DNA of 6,689 nucleotides, taken from positions 1 to 6,689 of the forward strand of contig CANMFV010000058.1 of assembly GCA_947496835.1 (NCBI GenBank), given 5' to 3'. The stretch comes from Flavobacteriales bacterium (GTDB lineage Bacteria > Bacteroidota > Bacteroidia > Flavobacteriales_D > Crocinitomicaceae). Shown here in pieces: positions 1 through 5,868 of the stretch; positions within the stretch are counted from its first letter, which is position 1; each line of letters starts with the position of its first letter. The notes beneath the pieces are model-generated. The model had not been told where the DNA came from and made no database searches. It saw nothing but the letters and a program-made list of their open reading frames with translations. The position numbers and the translations under genes were made by a program.

Positions 1-556
1 ATACTGGAGCTTTTGGCAGGCTCGCCTCAAGTGGATCGGCGTCATTTACTTCGTCTTCGGACTCTTCTTTGTTTTCTTTTTTCTTTTTTTGTTCTTTTAC
101 TTTGATATCCTTTTGTTCAATTGCTTTGATGTAAACATCCACGTTATGGGCGTAATTCCATGGATTCATTTGCTCCCTTCGCTTGACAACTTCCAGCATG
201 ATTTCTCTGCCGATATTTCCTTTTTTTGTATTGATAACAATCTCTTTGTAGTCTTGCTCTTTTTCGGGGAATAATTGAATATCCCGTTGCAGGTCCCTAT
301 TGCTAATAGAAACATAGGTTTCTCTATCTTGGAAACCTAATGAAGAAATCACTAAGAAATATTCCCCTGGCATTAAAGAAAGTTCGTAGGACCCATCAAC
401 GTTGGCAACGGTACGTTGATCTGCAGTATTCTTTACATAAACATTTGCAAATGGTATGGGGACTTTTCGCTCATCCACTACTTTCCCTCGGACAAAATTC
501 TGAGCAGAAAGTCCATTGGCGAGTATGACGAATAAAATGAGCGCGAATAATTTCAT
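1..556 (-). CDS. Carboxypeptidase-regulatory-like / DUF5686 family surface protein, N-terminal part
   Basis: This is the first 185 codons of a gene read leftwards; the C-terminus lies beyond base 1. Residues 1-18 form a signal peptide (hydrophobic core, cleavage near LSA|Q). Residues about 20-97 match a carboxypeptidase D regulatory-like beta-sandwich (GKVVDERKVPIPFANVYV, then NVDGSYEL and SSLGF), as found at the N-terminus of many Bacteroidota outer-membrane proteins. Next comes a stretch typical of the start of DUF5686 (EIVINTKKG, then EIMLEVVKRREQMNPWNY and VYIKAIEQ). DUF5686 proteins are predicted outer-membrane proteins without an agreed function. Residues 152-175 are an unusually charged Lys/Glu/Asp linker, coded by A-rich runs. 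The ATG at 556-554 places the signal peptide correctly. It lies 48 bases after the preceding gene with no terminator between, so co-transcription with the lptC string is likely. The family call is from memory of motifs. Confidence 0.85.
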   Translation of the reverse strand, partial: MKLFALILFVILANGLSAQNFVRGKVVDERKVPIPFANVYVKNTADQRTVANVDGSYELSLMPGEYFLVISSLGFQDRETYVSISNRDLQRDIQLFPEKEQDYKEIVINTKKGNIGREIMLEVVKRREQMNPWNYAHNVDVYIKAIEQKDIKVKEQKKKKENKEESEDEVNDADPLEASLPKAPV

Positions 557-604
557 ACAGAGTTAAGACTCGGTTTTTTCTTTTTTGTTACAAAATGAAT
601 GGGA

Positions 605-832
605 TCAACCTTCTTTTTCGTTGGATTTATCCTTTAAGAATTGTTGGTGGTTTCCTACGCGTTTCATCATCCATCGTTTTACAAAGAAAGTTGCTAGTGC
701 AATGAGAGCGAAAACATAATTGGATGCATATTTTTCAAATCCTTCGGTAAAACACAAGTATGTTACTGTTACGAAAGAAACGCTTGCTACTGCTAACCAG
801 AAGTAGCTCATGATGGTGTTGTATAGGTTCAT
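605..832 (-). CDS. Small two-span inner-membrane protein of unknown function
   Basis: This encodes a 75-residue protein. Hydrophobic spans lie at about residues 10-27 and 37-52, followed by a basic patch (KRWMMKRVG) and a charged, hydrophilic C-terminus. The shape suggests an inner-membrane hairpin with the tail probably in the cytoplasm. I do not recognise a named family. The ATG at 832-830 lies 4 bases after the lptC stop, so translational coupling is likely; the internal Met8 is a possible alternative start. From memory, a small membrane protein often follows lptC in Flavobacteriales genomes. A role beside LPS export or envelope biogenesis is therefore a guess from position only. The tight packing supports a real gene despite its size. 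Confidence 0.75.
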   Translation of the reverse strand: MNLYNTIMSYFWLAVASVSFVTVTYLCFTEGFEKYASNYVFALIALATFFVKRWMMKRVGNHQQFLKDKSNEKEG

Positions 833-836
833 ATGA

Positions 837-1403
837 TTAAAATTCTAATTCATTTTCCAATTGGAATTTTCCAACGGGTTTAATTATTTCATATTTGCTA
901 AAGTCCTGTTTAGTTCGGATGCCTTCACCAAATAATGTTCCTTTCGGAGAACGCACTTTTACAGCAGATTTCGAATAAATCAAACTATCTTTTTGATTCC
1001 AAAATAGTGCTTCTGTTTCAAGTGTTTGTTTCTTCTCAAAGTTATAGAGTCTCACTGAGTCTTTCACCATTAGTGTCCCTTTGGTATTGTTGATTTCGCC
1101 ATAAAGGGCCGTTAATTTTGAAACGATTTCTCCTTTTTCATTGAAAAAATGAACCTTTAAACTGTCTTTTATTTTGGTGATTTCTTCTTTCCCTCTAAAC
1201 GTTTCTGCTAATGCAGCAAAAATTTCCACACGAGCATAACCATCTTCTGCGTAAATAATTTTGAGGTTTTTTGTTGTTTCATCGGGAGAATGCGCATCAA
1301 AACTAATGCGTTCAATGGCATCTAGGTCATTTTCGCAGGAAGTGATTCCCACAAGAAAAAGACCGAGCAAAGTGATTAATCCAATTTTCGTTGTCTGAAC
1401 CAC
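837..1403 (-). CDS. lptC: LptC, LPS export periplasmic protein (lipoprotein form)
   Basis: LptC links the LptB2FG inner-membrane transporter to the LptA bridge that carries lipopolysaccharide across the periplasm. This 188-residue protein begins with a lipoprotein signal peptide ending in the lipobox GITSC, with Cys23 as the predicted lipidated residue. That anchoring is usual for Bacteroidota LptC, whereas E. coli LptC keeps a transmembrane helix. Residues about 40-180 show repeated short beta strands of the LptA/LptC jellyroll type, including DSVRLYNFEKKQTLETEALFW written in part here as its landmark (about residues 115-135) and GTLFGEGIRT (155-164). The start is GTG at 1403-1401. An in-frame TGA lies two codons upstream, and no later start keeps the signal peptide. 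The start overlaps the end of the upstream barrel gene by 28 bases in another frame, implying coupled translation. Confidence 0.87.
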   Translation of the reverse strand: MVQTTKIGLITLLGLFLVGITSCENDLDAIERISFDAHSPDETTKNLKIIYAEDGYARVEIFAALAETFRGKEEITKIKDSLKVHFFNEKGEIVSKLTALYGEINNTKGTLMVKDSVRLYNFEKKQTLETEALFWNQKDSLIYSKSAVKVRSPKGTLFGEGIRTKQDFSKYEIIKPVGKFQLENELEF

Positions 1404-2716
1404 TTGTCAAAATTGGAAGGTGCAATGATAACACCAAGATTTACGGAAACAAATTTTTCTTGTATCCCGAAACTTTGATTACTTGATCGAGTACCCATAC
1501 TTACACTGAAGTTTACAGAAGATGATGACATTTGTGCCATAATTGGAAGTCCCAAACCAAAGCTCATGGCAGATTCTTGGTATTGAATGTCATTCGTAGT
1601 ATAAGGAAGCGTTTGTGTGTAGTACCCAATTCGATAGGTCATTTTCTCTAAGCCTTTTAAGGTGGAAATATTCTCCATCAAACGTGATTCAGGATTAAAT
1701 TGAGCGCCAAATGAAAGACGTTGAAAGTTGGTCATCCCAAAATCAGTAATTAAATCCTGCGCATCGTGTTTAAGTGCTCCGAATTGGTTAATGGACGCCA
1801 TTACACTTAATTTTGGATGTAATTCTCTTGTTTGACGTCTCCATGTAGGAAGCAATAGACTGTAGTTCAATCCAAGTTGTAGTGTGGATGAGCTCAATAA
1901 ATTAATTCGGCTTCTACTGAAAGCGATTGTGTCGTAGGTAGCACTGGAATTTATATCGTTTGCAGTGTAAAATTCATCTTGGTAATCTCCGGATATGGTT
2001 TGATTTGGAAGGTAAACTGTGCTCAAGCTGATTAGTTGTTTTTTGCCAATTTGTTGTTGAAAATAGGCCCCCAATTCATAGTGAAATGAACGAATAATAA
2101 ATGAATTAATGTTTAGTCCACCTTGATTCGATCCAGAAGCAATTAATTTTCCTTGACGCTCATTGGTAACGGATCCAAATAAATACGAAGCATTTGCACC
2201 GATCGAAAGTTTCGTTTCAGGTCGGTATATGATTCCATATGAATACCCTAGGAATAAATCTTGGATAGCCCCCGTACCTTTGTAGGTGTATTCCAAGGAA
2301 TCAAACCCGGTGAATGTTTTGTCGGTAATTTGGTAACCTCTTGCGGAATAAGGTTTTAATCCGAAAGCAAGGCCCATGTTTTTTTTGATTCTAACACCAA
2401 TGGCAATGTGGTCAATCATACCAGCTAAACCGACTTGTGTTTTTGTTTGTTCGGAATAATTGGAAATCCTCGCTTGAATCCCATAAGAATAGAGTGTATT
2501 CCCCGAACTTAAGGTGTTGTATGTTGCCGGATTGTAAAAATTCAAAATAGTTGAGTCAAACACGTTGATGGTATTTTTCCCTAACGCATCGAATATTCCG
2601 TGATTTTGAGCGGAACTTTCACCAAGTCCATAGTAGGAAGCAGGTTGATTCGTAGTTGATTGCGACCAAGTTTGTGAAAAAGCGAAAAGGATAAGGAAAT
2701 TAAAGAGAATCTTCAT
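1376..2716 (-). CDS. FadL-like outer-membrane beta-barrel protein
   Basis: This 446-residue protein has a signal peptide (residues 1 to about 19, cleavage near TWSQ|S). Residues 54-66 carry an STILNFYNPATYN element resembling the N-terminal NPA motif of FadL/TodX-type and PorV-type barrels. The remainder is a long series of amphipathic strands rich in Gly, Ser, Tyr and Asn (for example LSIGANASYLFGSV and MSFGLGLPIMAQM). It ends in a typical last strand, VSVNLGVIIAP, and a short WFRQRKLD tail. The likely location is the outer membrane. The substrate is unknown, and hydrophobic-compound uptake is only a family-level suggestion. The ATG at 2716-2714 overlaps the end of coaX by 17 bases, and its stop overlaps the lptC start by 28 bases. 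From memory, a barrel protein between coaX and lptC is a common Flavobacteriales arrangement. Confidence 0.8.
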   Translation of the reverse strand: MKILFNFLILFAFSQTWSQSTTNQPASYYGLGESSAQNHGIFDALGKNTINVFDSTILNFYNPATYNTLSSGNTLYSYGIQARISNYSEQTKTQVGLAGMIDHIAIGVRIKKNMGLAFGLKPYSARGYQITDKTFTGFDSLEYTYKGTGAIQDLFLGYSYGIIYRPETKLSIGANASYLFGSVTNERQGKLIASGSNQGGLNINSFIIRSFHYELGAYFQQQIGKKQLISLSTVYLPNQTISGDYQDEFYTANDINSSATYDTIAFSRSRINLLSSSTLQLGLNYSLLLPTWRRQTRELHPKLSVMASINQFGALKHDAQDLITDFGMTNFQRLSFGAQFNPESRLMENISTLKGLEKMTYRIGYYTQTLPYTTNDIQYQESAMSFGLGLPIMAQMSSSSVNFSVSMGTRSSNQSFGIQEKFVSVNLGVIIAPSNFDKWFRQRKLD

Positions 2717-3428
2717 TCAGACGGTAAATTTCTAGAATTCCTTCTAGGGTTAAGTGTTCGAGTACAAAGATGTTACTTTTTTGCTCGAAATCAAAATATC
2801 GCGCATCTCCACCGGTGAGGTAAACGTCTAAATCAGGGGATTTTGTTTGATAAAGTTGAATCATTTGGGTGATTTCAGCTTTCCATCCGTTGAATACCCC
2901 GCTTTCAATGGATTCTTTGGTATTTTTCCCAATCAATTCAGCACTTGAATTAACAGGAATAAGCGGAAGTTTTGCCGTAAATGTTTCCAATGATTTCGCT
3001 CGCATGTTTAATCCTGGAGAAATCGATCCACCAACATAGGTTTGACCTTCATTCATAAAGTCACATTTGATGCATGTTCCAAGATCTACCACTAATTTTG
3101 CTTTAGTTGGATTATTGTTCGCTACGGCAGCCATATTACACAAGCGATCGATCCCCAAGGTTTCTGGAGTGAGGTAATCAAGTTGATAGGGTATGTTCAT
3201 ATGCGCATTGATGTAAATCTTGTTTTGAAAAAAATCTTCCAGCATGTTTTTCCAATCATCTGCTAACACAGACGAAATCACTACAGGAATGTTACCATCA
3301 AGTTCCTTCCAAGGAAAAGAGTTCAAATCGAAGCGTTTAACACTGATTATTTCGCCATTTTTTACTATTCCAAGTTTCACGTTCGTGTTTCCGGCATCCA
3401 ATAAGTAGGCAGTTATTTCAGTGAGCAT
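2700..3428 (-). CDS. coaX: Type III pantothenate kinase
   Basis: CoaX phosphorylates pantothenate with ATP, the first committed step of coenzyme A synthesis, in the cytoplasm. The 242-residue protein has the ASKHA-fold motifs in order: the phosphate-binding loop DAGNTNVKLG (11-20), PETLGIDRL (88-96; the usual form is GxDR), DLGTCIKCD (115-123; the usual form is D-x-GT-x-x-T-x-D), YVGGSISPGLNMR (131-143) and the late LTGGDA (204-209). Length fits the family, which is usually about 240-270 residues. The Cys and Lys residues in the second motif are a variation; the key Asp115, Gly117, Thr118 and Asp123 are present. The ATG at 3428-3426 is the only choice, since an in-frame TAA lies just upstream and the first motif begins at residue 11. 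It is the first gene of the minus-strand string, with a promoter-like box immediately in front. Confidence 0.94.
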   Translation of the reverse strand: MLTEITAYLLDAGNTNVKLGIVKNGEIISVKRFDLNSFPWKELDGNIPVVISSVLADDWKNMLEDFFQNKIYINAHMNIPYQLDYLTPETLGIDRLCNMAAVANNNPTKAKLVVDLGTCIKCDFMNEGQTYVGGSISPGLNMRAKSLETFTAKLPLIPVNSSAELIGKNTKESIESGVFNGWKAEITQMIQLYQTKSPDLDVYLTGGDARYFDFEQKSNIFVLEHLTLEGILEIYRLNEDSL

Positions 3429-3432
3429 GACA

Positions 3433-3440
3433 CAAAGTTA
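3433..3440 (-). promoter_or_regulatory. Candidate -7 promoter box for the coaX string
   Basis: Read on the minus strand, the box is TAACTTTG, a full match to the Bacteroidota -7 consensus TAnnTTTG. Only four bases separate it from the coaX ATG. Transcription normally begins about 4-6 bases after this box, so the mRNA would begin at or next to the start codon. A TTTG exists upstream but only 9 bases away, and no -33 TTTG is present at the usual 17-23 base spacing. The call therefore rests on one element. Confidence 0.4.
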
Positions 3441-3469
3441 AGTAGCTTTCAAAGAAATTTACCTGACTT

Positions 3470-3502
3470 TTTGATTAGAAATGAAAAAAAGTGTTAAATT
3501 TG
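3470..3502 (+). promoter_or_regulatory. Bacteroidota-type promoter of tRNA-Phe
   Basis: A -33 element TTTG at 3470-3473 and a -7 element TAAATTTG at 3495-3502 are separated by 21 bases. Both match the Bacteroidota primary sigma factor consensus exactly. The predicted transcription start is about 3507-3509, roughly 8-10 bases before the mature tRNA 5' end, leaving a short leader for RNase P to remove. It points away from the coaX box, making this a back-to-back promoter region. Confidence 0.8.
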
Positions 3503-3516
3503 CCCCACCAATAGCT

Positions 3517-3589
3517 GGTGCCTTAGCTCAGTTGGTAGAGCAAAGGACTGAAAATCCTTGTGTCCCTGGTTCGATTCCTGGAGGCACCA
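3517..3589 (+). tRNA. tRNA-Phe, anticodon GAA
   Basis: The 73-base gene folds as a full cloverleaf. The acceptor stem GGTGCCT (3517-3523) pairs with AGGCACC (3582-3588). The D stem GCTC pairs with GAGC (3526-3529/3538-3541). The anticodon stem AAGGA pairs with TCCTT (3543-3547/3555-3559) around the anticodon GAA at 3550-3552, which reads Phe codons. The T loop TTCGATT occupies 3570-3576. Base 73 is A. The CCA end is not encoded (CTA follows), so it must be added by tRNA nucleotidyltransferase. The T stem (3565-3569/3577-3581) has one T-T mismatch at its middle pair. The gene stands alone, with its own promoter and terminator. Confidence 0.96.
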
Positions 3590-3596
3590 CTAGCAG

Positions 3597-3627
3597 AAGT
3601 CCTGACGGAAACGTCAGGACTTTTTTT
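3597..3627 (+). terminator. Intrinsic terminator of tRNA-Phe
   Basis: A perfect 11-bp stem (3597-3607 paired with 3612-3622) is closed by a GAAA tetraloop and followed by a run of T at 3621-3627. It begins 8 bases after the mature tRNA 3' end. The outer A-T pairs use the first T residues of the run. On the minus strand no good T run follows the stem, so it should not work well against the convergent gene ending at 3721. Confidence 0.93.
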
Positions 3628-3720
3628 ATGTCTCCATACTTACTTTTTAGTGATAATAAACGCTGAAACTGGAGTAATTTCTCTGATTTGAATTTATTGC
3701 GAAAATAGTTGTTCACCTAT

Positions 3721-4176
3721 TCATTCATCACTTGAATTGATTAGAGATTCTCGAGTGATATTGTTGTCGATTACAATCCCATATCTAACCAAGCCACCAC
3801 ACTGTTCTGTGGCGGTCGCACAAAATTCAGTGAATCGACATCTTTTTAAAGACTGATTATCGAAATGAAGATCTTCTTCTATGTATTCTTTGAAGTCAGC
3901 GGCTAATTTAACTGCTTCTGCTGTTTCGTCATTTGAAGTATTTACCATTCCACCTCTTTTTGTTCCGTAACAGTTTGGATATCCAGCTTCTTCCTGACTT
4001 GTTGCCCTGGTAACGAAATTTAAAGTAGTATCTAATGTTAAATATGGAAAAGTAATTTCCATTTGTTTAATTAATGCCTTTTCAAATTTTTCAACGTTGA
4101 ATTGATTGGTTTTTTGAGCAAAGATTGGTGCGAAAGCACCAATAAAAAGTGCAATTGATAAAAAAGGTTTTTTCAT
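3721..4176 (-). CDS. Small secreted four-cysteine protein of unknown function
   Basis: This 151-residue protein has a clear signal peptide (residues 1-20, cleavage near IFA|Q), so it should be exported to the periplasm or beyond. The mature part has four cysteines (Cys69, Cys113, Cys119 and Cys126), which could form two disulfides. The most distinctive stretch is CRFTEFCATATEQCGG (113-128), followed by a hydrophobic strand LVRYGIVID. No lipobox, membrane span or catalytic motif is visible, and I do not recognise the family. The ATG at 4176-4174 places the signal peptide correctly. The gene is divergent from the AAA ATPase gene and convergent with the tRNA gene. No terminator for it is evident in 3628-3720. 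A promoter could not be fixed: a weak TTTG (4231-4228) with a poor -7 (4204-4197) is the best seen. Confidence 0.75.
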   Translation of the reverse strand: MKKPFLSIALFIGAFAPIFAQKTNQFNVEKFEKALIKQMEITFPYLTLDTTLNFVTRATSQEEAGYPNCYGTKRGGMVNTSNDETAEAVKLAADFKEYIEEDLHFDNQSLKRCRFTEFCATATEQCGGLVRYGIVIDNNITRESLINSSDE

Positions 4177-4215
4177 AAGTTTAATTTTTCATGTTTAAAG
4201 AATACATTTTATATA

Positions 4216-4296
4216 CATAATCCATTTCAAATACTTTTGTGACATAAAATAAAAGTGAATTTAATTTGTCACAGAATGAGGCAATTGTGGATTATG
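4216..4296. repeat. Two nested inverted repeats in the divergent spacer
   Basis: The outer pair is CATAATCCA (4216-4224) and TGGATTATG (4288-4296), a perfect 9-bp inverted repeat. The inner pair is TGTGACA (4238-4244) and TGTCACA (4267-4273), a perfect 7-bp inverted repeat. Their centres fall at 4256 and 4255.5, so they are practically concentric. They lie between the two divergent genes. Such symmetry suits binding sites for a dimeric regulator, but a chance arrangement in AT-rich DNA is possible. Confidence 0.45.
4236..4268 (+). promoter_or_regulatory. Candidate promoter of the AAA ATPase gene
   Basis: A -33 TTTG at 4236-4239 is followed after 21 bases by TTAATTTG at 4261-4268, which matches seven of eight positions if the two free positions of TAnnTTTG are counted. 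The spacing is identical to that of the tRNA-Phe promoter nearby. Transcription would start near 4272-4274, giving a leader of about 77 bases. The inner inverted repeat (4238-4244/4267-4273) overlaps both elements, so a protein bound there would be expected to block RNA polymerase. This is inference from sequence only. Confidence 0.4.
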
Positions 4297-4349
4297 AATT
4301 TGAGCCTTTTTGAAAAGGAGTGAATTTTTAAAAGAAACAATTGTACTAA

Positions 4350-5798
4350 ATGAAGAATAAAATCGAAACTGAAACAAAAAACATTTTTGTTCAATATTTG
4401 ACTAGTAAGGAAAACTCTGCTCAAGATGAAATAAATATCAGCCAATTGATTAATGAAAAGGTATTAAACCAGCATGATAAAAAATCGATTAAATGTCTTT
4501 TTGAGTTAATTCTTTCCAATCAAATTGAACTAGGAAAAAACAAAAGATTCCCGTATGATTTTAACATCAAATTGGCTAAGTCTGAATTGAAGTCTAAGGA
4601 ATTGAGTCTTTCAAGGTGCATCGAATTATTTGATTTTTATTATAAAGAAATTTCGAGTCAGGTAGATTGGTCTGACTTTGAAAAAATGACAAGTTATGTT
4701 TTTTCAAAATATGCGATTTGTCAAGAAATTGCGAAATTGAAGTTGTCTTCACCCGAAATCAAAATTCTATTCAAAACGATTCATGGTTTTTTAGTGGGTC
4801 AACATCCCGTTTTTCTTAATGATATGCAATTGAAAGTCGAAGAATTAATTGATTTAAGTTTATTGCTTATTGATGAAAAAACCCCACTTATTGAACACGA
4901 TTTGATTCGCGTACAAGTAGATCAAGATGGGGTGTCAATTCGGACAAGCATCACTAAAAAAACGTTATCAATAATCGGGAATTTGACTCCAAATACTAAG
5001 CTGCACATTCCTTCAATGATAAAAGACACCTTGTTTGAGATTATTAAATGTGATGATTTAGAGGAGGTGAATCTTCATTATTCAGATACAATAAATTCAA
5101 CGTTTCATGATTTTTGTGCGTTATCAGAAAAAATTAGTAAAGATGAAAATTTATCCATGTTATTGCATGGAGATCCAGGGACAGGGAAAACAGAATTTGC
5201 AAAACAAGTCGCAAAAAATGTGAATGGCACATTGTATCAATTAAATTTTCCACACATCCAATCAAAGTGGATTGGAGAAACAGAAAAAAATATTCGTCGC
5301 GTTTTTAATGCGTATCAAGATGCCTGGCAAAAGTCAAAATCCCCCATCATTTTATTAATAAATGAAGCGGATGGTTTGATGAATAAACGAGTTACGGTAA
5401 ACACGAGTAATGATTCCTTTGCAAATCAAGTACAAACTGAATTATTAGAACAATTAGAGAAGTTTAAGGGGGTTATAATTGCAACGACAAATTTATTGAG
5501 AAACATTGACAGCGCTTTTCACCGCCGTTTTTTATTCAAATGTGAAATACATGCACCTGAAGTAAACATTAGAAATTCATATTTAAAAAGAAGCGTGATT
5601 TATCCCTTATTAAACGCCTCGCAAATCGCCATCCTAGACAACACCCCTTTTACCATTGCAGAAATGAAAAACATGGAACAGAAAATTCAGTTAATTCAAC
5701 GGATAAGAAAATTATCTGCTGCGGATATAGACACCTTATTGGTTCATGAAGGTCTGATAAAAAACACTTCCAAGGCCATCGGTTATGATCGAAATTAA
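4350..5798 (+). CDS. Classical-type AAA ATPase with uncharacterised N-terminal half
   Basis: This 482-residue protein has one AAA module. The motifs are: Walker A GDPGTGKT (274-281); SKWIGETEKNIRRVF (305-319), the conserved segment of the classical AAA clade containing the pore-loop region; Walker B ILLINE (334-339), with Asn338 where most families have Asp and catalytic Glu339 retained; sensor 1 ATTN (Asn381); and HRR (391-393) as the arginine-finger region. It should use ATP to remodel or unfold protein partners in the cytoplasm. The target is unknown. Residues 1 to about 240 show no recognised domain, signal peptide or membrane span. From memory, Bacteroidota have a family of such ATPases with NEAD at Walker B, a C-terminal SGGQIEN-like sensor 2 and a final IGF-like end. 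Here the sensor 2 region is FTIAEMKNMEQK (434-445) and the end is AIGYDRN. The start is forced, because TAA directly precedes the ATG. A second gene follows after 70 bases. Confidence 0.9.
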   Translation: MKNKIETETKNIFVQYLTSKENSAQDEINISQLINEKVLNQHDKKSIKCLFELILSNQIELGKNKRFPYDFNIKLAKSELKSKELSLSRCIELFDFYYKEISSQVDWSDFEKMTSYVFSKYAICQEIAKLKLSSPEIKILFKTIHGFLVGQHPVFLNDMQLKVEELIDLSLLLIDEKTPLIEHDLIRVQVDQDGVSIRTSITKKTLSIIGNLTPNTKLHIPSMIKDTLFEIIKCDDLEEVNLHYSDTINSTFHDFCALSEKISKDENLSMLLHGDPGTGKTEFAKQVAKNVNGTLYQLNFPHIQSKWIGETEKNIRRVFNAYQDAWQKSKSPIILLINEADGLMNKRVTVNTSNDSFANQVQTELLEQLEKFKGVIIATTNLLRNIDSAFHRRFLFKCEIHAPEVNIRNSYLKRSVIYPLLNASQIAILDNTPFTIAEMKNMEQKIQLIQRIRKLSAADIDTLLVHEGLIKNTSKAIGYDRN

Positions 5799-5868
5799 GT
5801 TTTTAGAATCACATAATTATTTTCAAAAATCATTTTTTATAACAAAAATTAATTTTTACTTTCACCAC

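Noticed and set aside
89..274. Plus-strand 61-codon open frame
   Set aside because: It lies wholly opposite the DUF5686 gene, and its Phe-rich translation reflects the A-rich coding strand; no start signal or family likeness.
340..528. Plus-strand 62-codon open frame
   Set aside because: It lies opposite the regulatory-like domain of the DUF5686 gene, which has clear motifs; this frame has none.
558..565. TAACTCTG on the minus strand as a promoter for the DUF5686 gene
   Set aside because: It has a mismatch in the key TTTG, sits one base from the ATG so transcription would start inside the gene, and the nearest TTTG is 25 bases away.
3481..3666. Plus-strand open frame across the tRNA gene
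   Set aside because: It covers the tRNA promoter, the tRNA-Phe gene and its terminator, so its translation is that of a structural RNA gene.
3528..3716. Minus-strand open frame across the tRNA gene
   Set aside because: It contains the PGIEPGTQGFS-type peptide typical of translated antisense tRNA; not a real protein.
3721..4176. Reading the FTEFCATATEQCG segment as a CAP/SCP-family signature
   Set aside because: The resemblance is to a few residues only; the family's His and Trp in that motif are missing and the protein is short.
4238..4273. CRP-type site from TGTGA and TCACA half-sites
   Set aside because: CRP sites have a 6-base gap; here the halves are 26 bases apart. Kept only as a general inverted repeat.
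4315..4320. AAGGAG as the ribosome-binding site of the AAA ATPase gene
   Set aside because: It is 29 bases from the ATG, and the GTG next to it runs into a stop after two codons. It lies in a small CCTTTT/AAAAGG palindrome of unclear meaning.
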